Assembly (NCBI RefSeq): GCF_039645985.1
Contig: NZ_CP147919.1
Location: 1,054,001 to 1,118,000 of the forward strand
Length of the DNA: 64,000 nt
From: Sulfurimonas sp. HSL3-7
GTDB lineage: Bacteria > Campylobacterota > Campylobacteria > Campylobacterales > Sulfurimonadaceae
Direction of reading: 5' to 3'
Both the position numbers and the translations under genes were made by a program. Shown here in pieces: positions 27,800 to 36,916 of the stretch. The stretch's first letter is position 1, and each line of letters opens with the position of its first letter. The notes under the pieces are model-generated. The model searched no databases, had not been told where the DNA came from, and saw only the letters and a list, made by a program, of their open reading frames with translations.

Positions 27800-29566
27800 A
27801 TGCAGGCTATTACATGGAAGACCCTTCTCGAGGAAGCGAAGCCTTATCGTTTTAAGATAATCTTGGCGCAATTTGTCGCGCTTTTCGCCGTTTTGGTCTC
27901 CCTGCCTGTTCCGCTTCTTTTTCCGCTGCTCATCGATCAGATCATCCTGAACAAGCCGGCGGAGCTGGTCGCCGCGATCAAGTTCCTGTTCGACCCGAGC
28001 CAGCCCTACTACTACATCCTGATCGTGCTCGGCGTCACTCTGGGTCTGCGTCTGCTCTATCTGCTGCTCAACGTCATACAGCTGCGTCTTTTTATCGGGC
28101 TCTCAAAAGCTATTATCTACACCATCCGTAAACGGCTTCTGAGTCATTTGGAAAAAGTATCGGTTGCCGAGTATGAGGCGCTCGGCGGCGGGGGCGTGAG
28201 CGCCAAGATGGTGACCGATATCGACACGATCGATGCTTTCATCGGCGTCAGCATCTCCAAGTTCGCCGTGTCGCTCTTCTCGCTCACCGGTATTGCGGTT
28301 ATTTTGCTTTATATCAACTGGAAGCTGGGGTTGATCATCCTGCTGATCAACCCGCTGGTTCTGGGGCTTACGGTTTATCTTGGGCGCCGTGTCCGAAAGC
28401 TCAAAGCGACGGAGAACCAGAAAGTGGAGCACTTTCAGAATGATCTGAGCGAGACGCTGGATCTCTTCGTGCAGATCCGGGCCTTTAACCAGGAGAAACA
28501 CTACATCAAAAAGATGATCGCCAATGCGAAAGCGATCAAAGAGGCCTCGACCGCGTTCGGCTGGAAAAGCGAGGCGGCAGGGCAGCTTTCGGGTTTCGTC
28601 TTTTTGTCAGGCTTTGAGTTCTTTCGTGCCACCGCAATGCTGATGGTGCTGTTTTCGAACCTCTCTCTTGGCGAGATGTTCGCGGTACTGGGCTACCTCT
28701 GGTTTATGGTGACGCCGCTGCAGGACTTTTTGCAGATCATCTTCTCGTATCAAAATGCCAACAGCGCACTGGAACGTCTTAATAAACTGCTGGCTTTGAA
28801 ACAGGAACCGCAGTTTGCGCATCTTCACAACCCTTTCAAAGAGCGTGAGACCAACACGCTTAGGCTGGAGAATGTCTCTTTCTCGTACGGCGAAAAAGAG
28901 GTGCTGCATGATATCTCCATGGAGATACCGAAAGGCAAAACGGTGGCGCTCCTGGGCTCCAGTGGAAGCGGCAAAAGCACCCTGGCACAGATCATCCTGG
29001 GGCTCTACGCCAACGAGAAGGGGAAAGTCTATGTCGATGATATCCCTATTGACGAGATAGGCCTGGACCAGCTCCGCGAGCACATCGCCCTTGTCCTGCA
29101 GTCGCCGCGCATGTTCAACGATACGCTGAGGAACAATCTCACCCTGGGCAGAGAGGTAGAGGAGAAGAGGCTCTATGAGGCGATCAGCATCGCACAGCTT
29201 GACACGGTTCTTGAAAAACTGAACAAGGGGCTCGATACGATGATCGGTAAAGAGGGCGTCCGCCTCTCCGGCGGGGAGCGCCAGCGTCTGGCGATCGCAA
29301 GAATGCTGGTCCATCGGCCGAATCTCGTCATTCTGGATGAATCGACCTCGGCGCTCGATGTTCATACCGAAAAAAATCTCTTTACCTCGCTGTGTGATTT
29401 TCTGGAGGGCAAAAGCATGCTGATCATTGCCCACCGCCTCAGCAGCGTGGAACACGCGGATTACATCTATGTTCTGAACGAGGGGCGCATTGTCGAGTCG
29501 GGGACCCCGAAAGAGCTGCTCGCCGAGAAGGGGCATTACCATCAATTCGTCAAAGAACAGCGGTGA
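27800..29566 (+). CDS. ABC exporter, fused permease-ATPase
   Basis: A 588-residue half-transporter of the MsbA/lipid-exporter type. Six transmembrane helices occupy about 15-310. The nucleotide-binding domain has Walker A LLGSSGSGKST, signature LSGGERQRLAIARML, Walker B LVILDES and the H-loop IIAHRLSS. Substrate could be lipid, drug or peptide. The gene is coupled to the YheT-like gene by a GTGA overlap. No peptidase domain is present, so a bacteriocin exporter is unlikely. Confidence 0.9.
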   Translation: MQAITWKTLLEEAKPYRFKIILAQFVALFAVLVSLPVPLLFPLLIDQIILNKPAELVAAIKFLFDPSQPYYYILIVLGVTLGLRLLYLLLNVIQLRLFIGLSKAIIYTIRKRLLSHLEKVSVAEYEALGGGGVSAKMVTDIDTIDAFIGVSISKFAVSLFSLTGIAVILLYINWKLGLIILLINPLVLGLTVYLGRRVRKLKATENQKVEHFQNDLSETLDLFVQIRAFNQEKHYIKKMIANAKAIKEASTAFGWKSEAAGQLSGFVFLSGFEFFRATAMLMVLFSNLSLGEMFAVLGYLWFMVTPLQDFLQIIFSYQNANSALERLNKLLALKQEPQFAHLHNPFKERETNTLRLENVSFSYGEKEVLHDISMEIPKGKTVALLGSSGSGKSTLAQIILGLYANEKGKVYVDDIPIDEIGLDQLREHIALVLQSPRMFNDTLRNNLTLGREVEEKRLYEAISIAQLDTVLEKLNKGLDTMIGKEGVRLSGGERQRLAIARMLVHRPNLVILDESTSALDVHTEKNLFTSLCDFLEGKSMLIIAHRLSSVEHADYIYVLNEGRIVESGTPKELLAEKGHYHQFVKEQR

Positions 29567-30540
29567 ACTCCTCTTTCAGCCCGATGAAGGGGTTCTCCAA
29601 TGCCCACCTCCAGACGGTTCTGCCCTCCCTGTTGAACAGAAAAAGAGAAGCACGTTTTGTCCATGAAGTCTTCGAGCTTGCGGACGGCGACTTCCTCGAC
29701 CTGGCCTGGCATCAGCTGCCGTCGCTAGATATTCGTCCTCTGATCGTCATCTTTCACGGGCTGGCGGGTTCGGTCCGTTCGCCTTACGCCTTCAGGATGA
29801 TGGAAGCGCTCGATCGAAGCGGTTTTAATTCGGTCGTGATGCATTTTCGGGGCTGTTTCAAGGAGCCCAACCGTTTAGCGCGGGCCTATCACAGCGGTGA
29901 GACGGGGGATGCCAAAGCGTTTCTGGGCTACCTTGTCAGAGCGTACCCCGGTCGGAAAATCGGTGCTGTCGGCTATTCGCTCGGCGGCAATATGCTGATC
30001 AAACTTCAGGGCGAACTCGGCGACGCATCGCCTCTTTTTGCGGCCGTCAGCGTCTCGGCGCCGATCCGTCTGGAACAGACGGCCGATTTTATGAACAGGG
30101 GAGTGTCGCGTTTTTACCAAAAACTGTTGGTGGATGATCTTAAAAAGAGCCTGCTTCAAAAGTTTGATCGGCATGACTATGCGAAACTTATCGGGTTGAA
30201 AAAAGAGGATGTCTACCATATAAAGAGCTTTTGGGAATACGACGATCTCTTTACCGGCCCCATTCACGGTTTCAACGGCGCTGCAGAGTACTATGAAAAG
30301 TCGAGCGGATATGATTACCTCTTCAAGATTGCAAAAAAGACTCTGGTCATCCACGCTCTGGATGATCCGTTTATGCCGCCGAGTGTATTGCCGAATGAGA
30401 GCGCTTTACCGCCAGAGATAGTGATGGAAGTGAGCCGTAATGGCGGTCATGTCGGATTTGTCGGAGGGAGTATCGGGAGGCCCTTATTTTGGCTTGAAAA
30501 GCGCATACCCGACTTTTTTGGTAACCATTTGTTAGATTGA
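29563..30540 (+). CDS. Alpha/beta hydrolase, YheT family
   Basis: A 325-residue serine hydrolase. The nucleophile elbow GYSLGGN holds Ser139; LVIHALDDPFMPPSVLP and NGGHVGFVGG supply the Asp and His of the triad. FHGLAGS is the oxyanion-loop region. YheT-type proteins are probable esterases with unknown natural substrate. It starts with GTG overlapping the stop of the ABC gene, so membrane lipid export and acyl hydrolysis may be linked; that is inference. Confidence 0.88.
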   Translation: MNSSFSPMKGFSNAHLQTVLPSLLNRKREARFVHEVFELADGDFLDLAWHQLPSLDIRPLIVIFHGLAGSVRSPYAFRMMEALDRSGFNSVVMHFRGCFKEPNRLARAYHSGETGDAKAFLGYLVRAYPGRKIGAVGYSLGGNMLIKLQGELGDASPLFAAVSVSAPIRLEQTADFMNRGVSRFYQKLLVDDLKKSLLQKFDRHDYAKLIGLKKEDVYHIKSFWEYDDLFTGPIHGFNGAAEYYEKSSGYDYLFKIAKKTLVIHALDDPFMPPSVLPNESALPPEIVMEVSRNGGHVGFVGGSIGRPLFWLEKRIPDFFGNHLLD

Positions 30541-30654
30541 ACGCCCTTTATAGGGTCCTGTAAGACGTCTATCAAAGAAATATGTCTATAATCTTTCCAT
30601 TAAGAAAGAAAAGCACTTATCAAAGATATCTGTTCTCTATAGTAAAGGATTAAA

Positions 30655-31527
30655 TTGAAATATATCTATCCGGTTTTCGTGCTGGTACTATCGATTTTAT
30701 TTATGATGTCAGACGGCGGTTTTTATGAATTGAATACCGATATAGATTATTTCGGTCTTGCGCTGTATGGCAGCATTACGATCATTATGCTGCTCGCTCT
30801 TTTTATCGTGCAGAAGATCATAGATGTTGAAGAGGTCTATTACTATCTGATGGCCGGCTTTACGTTTGTCTATGTCTCCCTTTTTATGAGTACGATGGAG
30901 AAGGTTTATGCCTACCCCGTTTCAGAGGTAACCACCCTCGAAGATCTTTTCCGTCTGGTCGGCTTCGGTTTTGTTATCGTGGCGATTATCAAATGGATCA
31001 AATATAACGAAGATGTTAAGAAAAAACTGATCGAGCTGGCAAGCATTGATGATCTGACCGGTGTCATGAACCGACGGGTCTTTGATATTGAGCTCAAACG
31101 TGAGTTTGCCAATGCCAAACGTTACAGGAAGGATCTCTCTTTGATCACGATCGATCTGGATAATTTCAAAGAGATCAATGACAAGCATGGCCATTTTTTC
31201 GGCGACCTGGTATTGAAAATGTTTACAAAAGAGGTCGCCTCCCTTCTGCGCGAAGGGGATATTTTCAGCCGTTGGGGCGGGGACGAGTTTATCGTGCTTT
31301 TACCCCAAACCGGCAAGAAAGGTGCTCTGAAAGTAGCGGAGAAGATCCGTTATGCCGTGAAAAATATTCATATCAGGACGGACCATACCAATATCTATTT
31401 CACCGTTAGTCTGGGTGTCAGCGGATATGAAAGCGACGACAAAGATGCAATGTTGATTATGGAACGTGCGGACAAGGCCCTTTATGATGCAAAAAAAGCG
31501 GGGCGTGATAAAAGCGTCCTGCTTTAG
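30655..31527 (+). CDS. Membrane-bound diguanylate cyclase (GGDEF)
   Basis: Synthesises cyclic di-GMP. The 290-residue protein has about four N-terminal transmembrane helices (residues 4-20, 32-52, 62-80, 98-114) and a C-terminal GGDEF domain with the intact RWGGDEF active site (208-212). An inhibitory I-site RxxD is present as Arg199-Asp202, so product feedback is likely. There is no separate sensory domain. The start is TTG with AAAGGA ahead of it, and a TATAAT box lies at 30587-30592. Confidence 0.9.
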   Translation: MKYIYPVFVLVLSILFMMSDGGFYELNTDIDYFGLALYGSITIIMLLALFIVQKIIDVEEVYYYLMAGFTFVYVSLFMSTMEKVYAYPVSEVTTLEDLFRLVGFGFVIVAIIKWIKYNEDVKKKLIELASIDDLTGVMNRRVFDIELKREFANAKRYRKDLSLITIDLDNFKEINDKHGHFFGDLVLKMFTKEVASLLREGDIFSRWGGDEFIVLLPQTGKKGALKVAEKIRYAVKNIHIRTDHTNIYFTVSLGVSGYESDDKDAMLIMERADKALYDAKKAGRDKSVLL

Positions 31528-31536
31528 CAGGACGTT
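31513..31536. terminator. Bidirectional terminator-like hairpin
   Basis: CGTCCTGC and GCAGGACG form an 8-base perfect stem with loop TTTA, overlapping the stop codon of the diguanylate cyclase. On the minus strand the stem is followed by TTTTA, so it could end the convergent chorismate mutase transcript. Confidence 0.5.
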
Positions 31537-31547
31537 AAAGAACAGTC

Positions 31548-31847
31548 TTAAAAAACGTTGGCGTTTCTGAACTCGGAGATCTCCGACTCTACCATCTCGT
31601 TGATCATGATCGTATAGATCTCTTCAAGCAGGTTCGGTGACATACCGAGTGTCAAGGCTTTGTGGCGTATCTTGGTCATCACCTCGTCGATGCGTTTGGG
31701 ATCTTTGACCTCTTCCACCGTATTTTTGAATTTTGCCGCCTGCTTGATATAGCTGTTGCGGGCACCGATAAGCTCCACGATCTGGTCGTCGAGTTTATCG
31801 ATCTCGGTACGTACTTCCTGTAACGTATGACATGTTTTTAATTCCAT
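31548..31847 (-). CDS. Chorismate mutase-like (AroQ/PchB type)
   Basis: A 99-residue all-helical protein with the AroQ pattern: VRTEIDKLDDQIVELIGARNSYIKQAAKFK, KDPKRIDEVMTKIRHKAL and a final helix IYTIMINEMVESEI. The RNSYIKQAAKFK segment with Lys and Arg is closest to isochorismate-pyruvate lyase/chorismate mutase PchB proteins. Chorismate to prephenate is the likely reaction; lyase activity needs testing. It is monocistronic by appearance. Confidence 0.78.
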   Translation of the reverse strand: MELKTCHTLQEVRTEIDKLDDQIVELIGARNSYIKQAAKFKNTVEEVKDPKRIDEVMTKIRHKALTLGMSPNLLEEIYTIMINEMVESEISEFRNANVF

Positions 31848-31949
31848 TCTGGTTACCTTGATAGTTCTATATTTATTTTTTATAATAGCTCCTCTTTACT
31901 TGAGAAGAGCTAAGAAAAAAGAGGAGTGGATGAGATGAAAGCGACGTTT

Positions 31950-32198
31950 TCACCTGGCAGGTATGATCTGCGCACTTCCTTCCAGAAGTACAACGACCGT
32001 CTCATTCTCCTGGATGGTCTTGGCAATAGATATCTTGGCGTCGTCTGACGTTTTGACAAGCTGATCTCCGCGGTAGACGCGATAGCTTTTGCCGGGCTCC
32101 ATCTCTATTGCAACGGTGTCTGCACGGGTTTTTGTCTCATCCGTTGCCTCGCCGCAGCCGATGAAAAGCAGGGTTAAAAGCAGATAGGCATAATTCAT
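31950..32198 (-). CDS. Small lipoprotein of unknown function
   Basis: An 82-residue protein with a lipoprotein signal: MNYAYLLLTLLFIGCGEA, lipobox IGC with Cys15 as the lipidation site. The mature part is short and polar with beta-like stretches (YRVYRGDQLVK, ETVVVLLEGSAQI). It starts 8 bases after the stop of the phospholipase-like gene and is probably co-transcribed with it. No family recognised. Confidence 0.65.
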   Translation of the reverse strand: MNYAYLLLTLLFIGCGEATDETKTRADTVAIEMEPGKSYRVYRGDQLVKTSDDAKISIAKTIQENETVVVLLEGSAQIIPAR

Positions 32199-32206
32199 AT
32201 GATCTC

Positions 32207-34300
32207 CTAAAATGTAATACCGCTGTCGGGTACGGTCGTGATGATCTCAATCGTCTCATTCGTCTCGGTGGTCGCGATGATGTTCTCTTCGCCCACAAGA
32301 TCATAGAAGTAGGCCAGGATAACATCTTTCAGATAGCGTAGAAAACTATCCCACCAGCTTTCCTGCCCTTCTGGCAGTGTTGCTGCAGCACCCGTATCGA
32401 GAGCAAAGGTATCACAGCGTTTGTCATCAACACCGTCAGGAAAAGGGTTTTCGGCACAGGAGACGAAAGGGTAGCCGTCGGCAAGAACGGCCGTTTGATG
32501 AATGACTCCGGGCGTCTCCAGCCCCAGGGAGAGCGGCCCTTTAAAGATCTTGTTGAAGACGCCGAAGCGAAGGTCTTGGGATTCAAAAAGTTTAAACCCG
32601 TGCAGATCGTCGTTAGGGTAGCCGTAAAAATGGGCTGTGGTGTCATCAAAACCTTCTCTGCGGGGATAGGGCGGGGCCTGGAACAACCACTGATGGTTAC
32701 CGTCGATGGTCTTGGTGCTGTTGAAAAGAATGTTGAAGGGTTCGTCCGCCGAGGCGACGAACCGGTAGCCTGCTGCGATACCGGCACGGTTGATAAGTTC
32801 ATTCAACTGTTGCGCATCAAGAAGGGTCAGTTTGCTCAATACCACCGCATTATAGAGGACATGGTACATCTGCGGGTTAAGCTCGCCGTTCATGTTCAGC
32901 GCCATCTCGATTTTGACCCGCTGCGCAATATCGTCGATCAGCAGAAGGTGCTTCTCGCTCTGATCGAGGCCGAACTGTTCATTCAGAGAGGCTTCGCTCA
33001 CCGCCTGCTCCCTTACCGTTACGATCTCCAATGCGGCCACACCGACAAGATCGACGATCTCGGCACCAAGTCCGGCTGAGAGGGTCTTGACCTCGCTTTT
33101 AAGTCCGGAGAGAAGTGTGAAGTTGGTCTTCTCCTCTACATCGTCCAGAAAGGCAAGTTCTGAGGAGATCTGACCGGAGACGGCACAGCCGTTTTCAACA
33201 GCCCTGGCGCCGATTGTCGTCGGGTCTGTAAACGAGGTGCCGTAACAGGTGATCCACTCCGAGAGCTCGGAGTAGGTGTCGCTCTCAAGCTCCATAAATC
33301 CGCGGTTCATTCGTGAACTCGTCTTGATGTACGCATCAACGGCATGGTCGACCTGCTTCAGCCACGCGTCTTTGAAACTATAACCACTGAGAGTGAATTG
33401 CGCTTTTATGCTGTTGAGATCCTCAAGCTTTTGGCTGAGGAAGGTCTGTTGCTGGCAGGCCTCATCCTGAGAGGTGAAAATGGAGAAGAGGTACTTCCCC
33501 GGGTACCAGTCGCTGCTGCACTCCTGTTGGGCAAGCGCCAGATCATCGGCGAGCGTTGTCTCGGTGTCATCATCATCGAGTTGTGCGATCTTCTGGCGGA
33601 ATTCGTACATCTTGGCAAGGTAGTTGGCCGTGCCTGAAAGGGCATACTGCGCTGCAACCTCTTCGTTCATCAAAAGCGTCTCTTTGATGAAGCCGACCGG
33701 GAGCTCGTCGTCAACGGCGACAAGCGCATGGGCCTCTCCGATCGTCTCGCCCTGCACGTTTTTAAAGGGAGGCAGCCTGTCGCTGATAAACTTCTCCAGG
33801 AAGATATGCCGTTTTTCCACGTCGGTCTCGCCATCGTTCATGTCAAAGATGTCGCCGGAGTACATGTTGACATAGGTGTGGGCAAAAACATCCGCCGCAC
33901 CGTGGGCCAGATAACCGTAGGCAAAAGCTCTTTCCTGCGGTGTCTGTGCGTGCTGAAGCACCCATTTGAACCAGGTGTCGCTCTTCCAGCCCTGAACTAA
34001 TGTTGCCGTATCGTCATCAATGTAGCCCTCTTCAAGACCGGGGTGGACCGTGACCTGTCCGCCGATGACATCGGGGAAGCCGTCCGGGCCGATATTGGCC
34101 ATACGGTAGATGCGTCTGTTCTGCAAGATGGCATCGGAGAGTGCCGGATCCACATCGAACTCGCCGAAGGGTGCGATAGTGATCTTGCCGTCGTCGGCAA
34201 GATCGTTGAGTACCTCCTGGGCTATCCAGACATGGGTGCGGGTGTCAAAGGCGAAAAGCGAAGCCGTGAAACAGATGATCGGTAGCAGTATCTTATGCAA
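32207..34300 (-). CDS. Zinc-dependent phospholipase C-like exported protein
   Basis: A 697-residue exported protein. The signal peptide ends near residue 18, so the mature protein would start with F-D-T-R-T-H, placing His23 near the new N-terminus as in zinc phospholipases C, whose N-terminal residue binds zinc. GPDGFPD (Asp73) and AYGYLAHGAADVFAHTYVN (His133, Asp137, His141) complete a plausible metal site. The remaining 550 residues are unassigned and contain many acidic helices. It may act on phospholipids in the envelope or outside the cell; activity is inferred. Confidence 0.72.
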   Translation of the reverse strand: MHKILLPIICFTASLFAFDTRTHVWIAQEVLNDLADDGKITIAPFGEFDVDPALSDAILQNRRIYRMANIGPDGFPDVIGGQVTVHPGLEEGYIDDDTATLVQGWKSDTWFKWVLQHAQTPQERAFAYGYLAHGAADVFAHTYVNMYSGDIFDMNDGETDVEKRHIFLEKFISDRLPPFKNVQGETIGEAHALVAVDDELPVGFIKETLLMNEEVAAQYALSGTANYLAKMYEFRQKIAQLDDDDTETTLADDLALAQQECSSDWYPGKYLFSIFTSQDEACQQQTFLSQKLEDLNSIKAQFTLSGYSFKDAWLKQVDHAVDAYIKTSSRMNRGFMELESDTYSELSEWITCYGTSFTDPTTIGARAVENGCAVSGQISSELAFLDDVEEKTNFTLLSGLKSEVKTLSAGLGAEIVDLVGVAALEIVTVREQAVSEASLNEQFGLDQSEKHLLLIDDIAQRVKIEMALNMNGELNPQMYHVLYNAVVLSKLTLLDAQQLNELINRAGIAAGYRFVASADEPFNILFNSTKTIDGNHQWLFQAPPYPRREGFDDTTAHFYGYPNDDLHGFKLFESQDLRFGVFNKIFKGPLSLGLETPGVIHQTAVLADGYPFVSCAENPFPDGVDDKRCDTFALDTGAAATLPEGQESWWDSFLRYLKDVILAYFYDLVGEENIIATTETNETIEIITTVPDSGITF

Positions 34301-34371
34301 AAACAGGCCTTCTGTAAAATAATAAAATATTATAGTTATAGGAAGCTGTCAGCGTAATAAAATTGTGATAT

Positions 34372-36000
34372 TTAATGTTTTTTAGATCTTCTGTAGTTGA
34401 TTTTCTGCGCTTCAAGACGCCGGATGCCTGCAGTGAAAGCCCGGCGTTTAAACTCTCTCCAGTCGCGTCTTTTTTCATCGCTCCAGCCGATTTCCGCAAG
34501 GGCAAAGATGCGGGGCCATGCAAGGTAGTCCGCAATGCTCTCGTTCAGCGCCGTCTCGGACCAGAGGCAGCCGTGAACCCCCTGAACAAACGAGGCCTGT
34601 CCGGGCGGCAATGTTGCGGGGAGCGGTCTGTAGGCGTAGGCATCTTTTGTATCGGTCGGACCGGCCCAGGTATGGCCGGGTTCGCCTTTTTTTCTGACAT
34701 ACTGCTGATCGAAGTAGAGATGCTGTGCCGGTGCCATCACCACGTTTCGGCGGTTCTTTGCCGCTTTGATGCCGGCACCGTCACCGCGCCACGCCATGAT
34801 GATGGTATCGTCACGCAGCCCGCTGTGGGCTCCGACCTCCTGCCACGCGACCATCTTGCGCTCATACTTGGCCAGGATAGCATCCATGCGGCGGAAAAAA
34901 TAGCCCTCCACCTCTCTGGTGTTTTTCAGCCCCTCTCTCTGCATCAGCCGGGCGACGGCGGGCGACTGCCGCCATGCCCCCTTCGGTATCTCGTCGCCGC
35001 CGAGGTGGATGTAGCCGAAGGGGAAAAGGGCGGCGACCTCCCTGATGACATTGTCGAGAAAGATGTAGCTGCTCTCAAGGCCTGCATCGATCGTGTTGTT
35101 GCTGATCTTCTGCACCGAGGTGTAGCGGCTCTTGTCATGCGGCTCCTGCAGAAGCTTTGGGTAGGCCGTTACAGCGGCCTTGGCATGGCCGGGGATGTCG
35201 ATCTCGGGGAGGATGCGGACACTGCGTTTTTCGGCGTACGCCACGATCTCCCTGATGTCCTCCCGGGTGTAGTACCCCTCCTGAACTTCCTCTTTCGGGC
35301 CGCGCATCGCGGGGTAGAGAGAGAACGGCAGCTTGGTCCCCGGACCGCGCCGGGCGCCTATCCGCGTAAGCAGCGGGTACTTTTTGATCTCGATCCGCCA
35401 CCCCTCGTCGTCGGTCAGGTGCCAGTGGAAGGTGTTGATCTTGTGCTGCGCCAGACGGTCGATGAACGTTTTGACATAGTCCTTGGAGAAAAAGTTGCGC
35501 GAACTGTCCAGCATCATGCCCCGCCATGCAAAGCGGGGCGCGTCCTCTATCGTGCAGGCGCTGAGAGGCCACACCTTTACGGGCAGATCCGTTTTTTCCT
35601 GAGCCCATATCGCCGGCGGAAGGAGCTGCATCAGGCTCATCATCGCATAGAAAAAGCCGGCTTCGCTCTCTGCCTCCAGGGTGACCCGTTCCGGGGTGAC
35701 CTGAAGCCGGTAGGCCTCATTCCCGAGCCCGGTACTGTGTCTGAAGAGCAGGGTGCTTTCTTCGGCTTTCGCTGCTTTGCCGAGGGTAAAGCCGGCGTTG
35801 AGAGAGAGCTGCTTCTGCAGGTAGTCGAGGGAATTTTCTGCGAGGGGCGTCTCTAAGAAGAAACGCGTCTCTTTTGTCAGAAGAAATGCGCCGTCCCCTT
35901 TTTGCAGGTGCATCGGCCTTGGAATGATGGTGTCGACGGCTGCCGGGGCAGATGCGGACAAGAGCCATAACAGAAGGAAAATCGCAACAGAAGCTTTCAT
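34372..36000 (-). CDS. Beta-N-acetylhexosaminidase, glycoside hydrolase family 20
   Basis: A 542-residue exported enzyme: signal peptide to about residue 21, GH20b domain about 25-150, then the catalytic TIM barrel from RFAWRGMMLDSSRNFFS. The catalytic pair is Asp336-Glu337 in YIHLGGDEIPKGAW, and WHLTDDEGWRIEI lines the active site. It removes terminal GlcNAc/GalNAc from chitin, peptidoglycan or glycoprotein fragments. No transporter or chitinase is adjacent. Such an enzyme is unusual beside the chemolithotroph-type genes here. Confidence 0.92.
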   Translation of the reverse strand: MKASVAIFLLLWLLSASAPAAVDTIIPRPMHLQKGDGAFLLTKETRFFLETPLAENSLDYLQKQLSLNAGFTLGKAAKAEESTLLFRHSTGLGNEAYRLQVTPERVTLEAESEAGFFYAMMSLMQLLPPAIWAQEKTDLPVKVWPLSACTIEDAPRFAWRGMMLDSSRNFFSKDYVKTFIDRLAQHKINTFHWHLTDDEGWRIEIKKYPLLTRIGARRGPGTKLPFSLYPAMRGPKEEVQEGYYTREDIREIVAYAEKRSVRILPEIDIPGHAKAAVTAYPKLLQEPHDKSRYTSVQKISNNTIDAGLESSYIFLDNVIREVAALFPFGYIHLGGDEIPKGAWRQSPAVARLMQREGLKNTREVEGYFFRRMDAILAKYERKMVAWQEVGAHSGLRDDTIIMAWRGDGAGIKAAKNRRNVVMAPAQHLYFDQQYVRKKGEPGHTWAGPTDTKDAYAYRPLPATLPPGQASFVQGVHGCLWSETALNESIADYLAWPRIFALAEIGWSDEKRRDWREFKRRAFTAGIRRLEAQKINYRRSKKH

Positions 36001-36089
36001 AGGGAGATTGTAGCATTTTACCCGGCAGAGAGGAACCGTGCGTTGCAGGGTTTTATTGGAACCGCTCTCTAAAAGTGTTATACTAGATC

Positions 36090-36590
36090 ATGAAAAATCG
36101 ACTTTTTTTGGCACTGCCGGCAATACTGGACGACTACGAAGCGATACAGAACGATTTCGCAGAGGCCCTCGAGGGGCGCTGGGTCCCGCCCGCAAACCTC
36201 CATCTGACGCTCAGCTTTTTCGGCAGGGTGGACGATCCGGAAGCGTTGGAAGAGAAGCTCTCTTCTCTGAAGATGACGCTTACCCCTTCGATCATCGGCG
36301 GGATGGGCTGTTTTGTCCGAAAGAAGATCCTCTTTGCCACTGTGGAGAACCCCTCCCTGGAGGCGCTCTACGAAGAGGTGAACACCTTTTTCGAGCTGCC
36401 GGTGAGGCGGCCTTTTGTCGGGCATGTGACGCTGATGCGGTTCAAAAGGATCGTCGACGAGGCGAAGTTCGATGAGGCGCTGGAAGGCTACCGCGACTGC
36501 AGGATCGGCGTTCTGGGCGCGCACCCCCTGCTGATGCAGAGCACGCTGCAACCCGAGGGCGCAAAATACAGCGAGATCAGGAGGTATTAG
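36090..36590 (+). CDS. thpR: RNA 2',3'-cyclic phosphodiesterase
   Basis: A 166-residue 2H phosphoesterase. Both HxT motifs are present: His38-Thr40 in NLHLTLSFFG and His112-Thr114 in GHVTLMRF. Family members hydrolyse or ligate 2',3'-cyclic phosphate RNA ends, with an uncertain physiological role. It ends one base before the DUF503 gene, so the two are co-transcribed. Confidence 0.88.
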   Translation: MKNRLFLALPAILDDYEAIQNDFAEALEGRWVPPANLHLTLSFFGRVDDPEALEEKLSSLKMTLTPSIIGGMGCFVRKKILFATVENPSLEALYEEVNTFFELPVRRPFVGHVTLMRFKRIVDEAKFDEALEGYRDCRIGVLGAHPLLMQSTLQPEGAKYSEIRRY

Positions 36591-36591
36591 G

Positions 36592-36867
36592 ATGGTCATC
36601 TGCAGCTGCACACTTCATCTGGACCTCTACGACGTCAGTTCGTTAAAAGGGCGCCGCAGCGTGCTGAATAAGTTCAAGGAGAAGTTGAAGACCTTCAACG
36701 TGTCGGTGATGGATATCAGCGGCGAGTATGCCAGAGAGGCTGACATCGCCTTTGTGTTTTTGTCGCCGAGTGCACTCGAATCTGCACGCTACCGCGACAG
36801 GATAGAAAACGCGCTTGTGAGTCTCTTTCCCGAATACACGATAGAGATCGATCATGAAGAGCTGTAG
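36592..36867 (+). CDS. DUF503 (YlxP-like) protein
   Basis: A 91-residue ferredoxin-like-fold protein with the DUF503 pattern LHLDLYDVSSLKGRRSVLNKFKEKLK and FNVSVMDISGEYAREADIAFVFLS. In other bacteria ylxP sits in the nusA-infB-rbfA region and is linked to ribosome or RNA metabolism. Here it follows an RNA phosphodiesterase by one base, which is consistent with that. Exact role unknown. Confidence 0.82.
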   Translation: MVICSCTLHLDLYDVSSLKGRRSVLNKFKEKLKTFNVSVMDISGEYAREADIAFVFLSPSALESARYRDRIENALVSLFPEYTIEIDHEEL

Positions 36868-36916
36868 AGGCTCCCTTCGAAGCAGAGCATGGAGCCGCTG
36901 TGTATAAGGCCGCTTC

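Noticed and set aside
27800-29566. Peptide/bacteriocin exporter for the RiPP-like locus
   Set aside because: It is 18 kb away, lacks a peptidase domain and belongs to a conserved-looking coupled pair with a YheT hydrolase.
34375-35856. Long 493-codon plus-strand frame
   Set aside because: It is the antisense shadow of the GC-rich hexosaminidase gene, whose catalytic motifs are clear.
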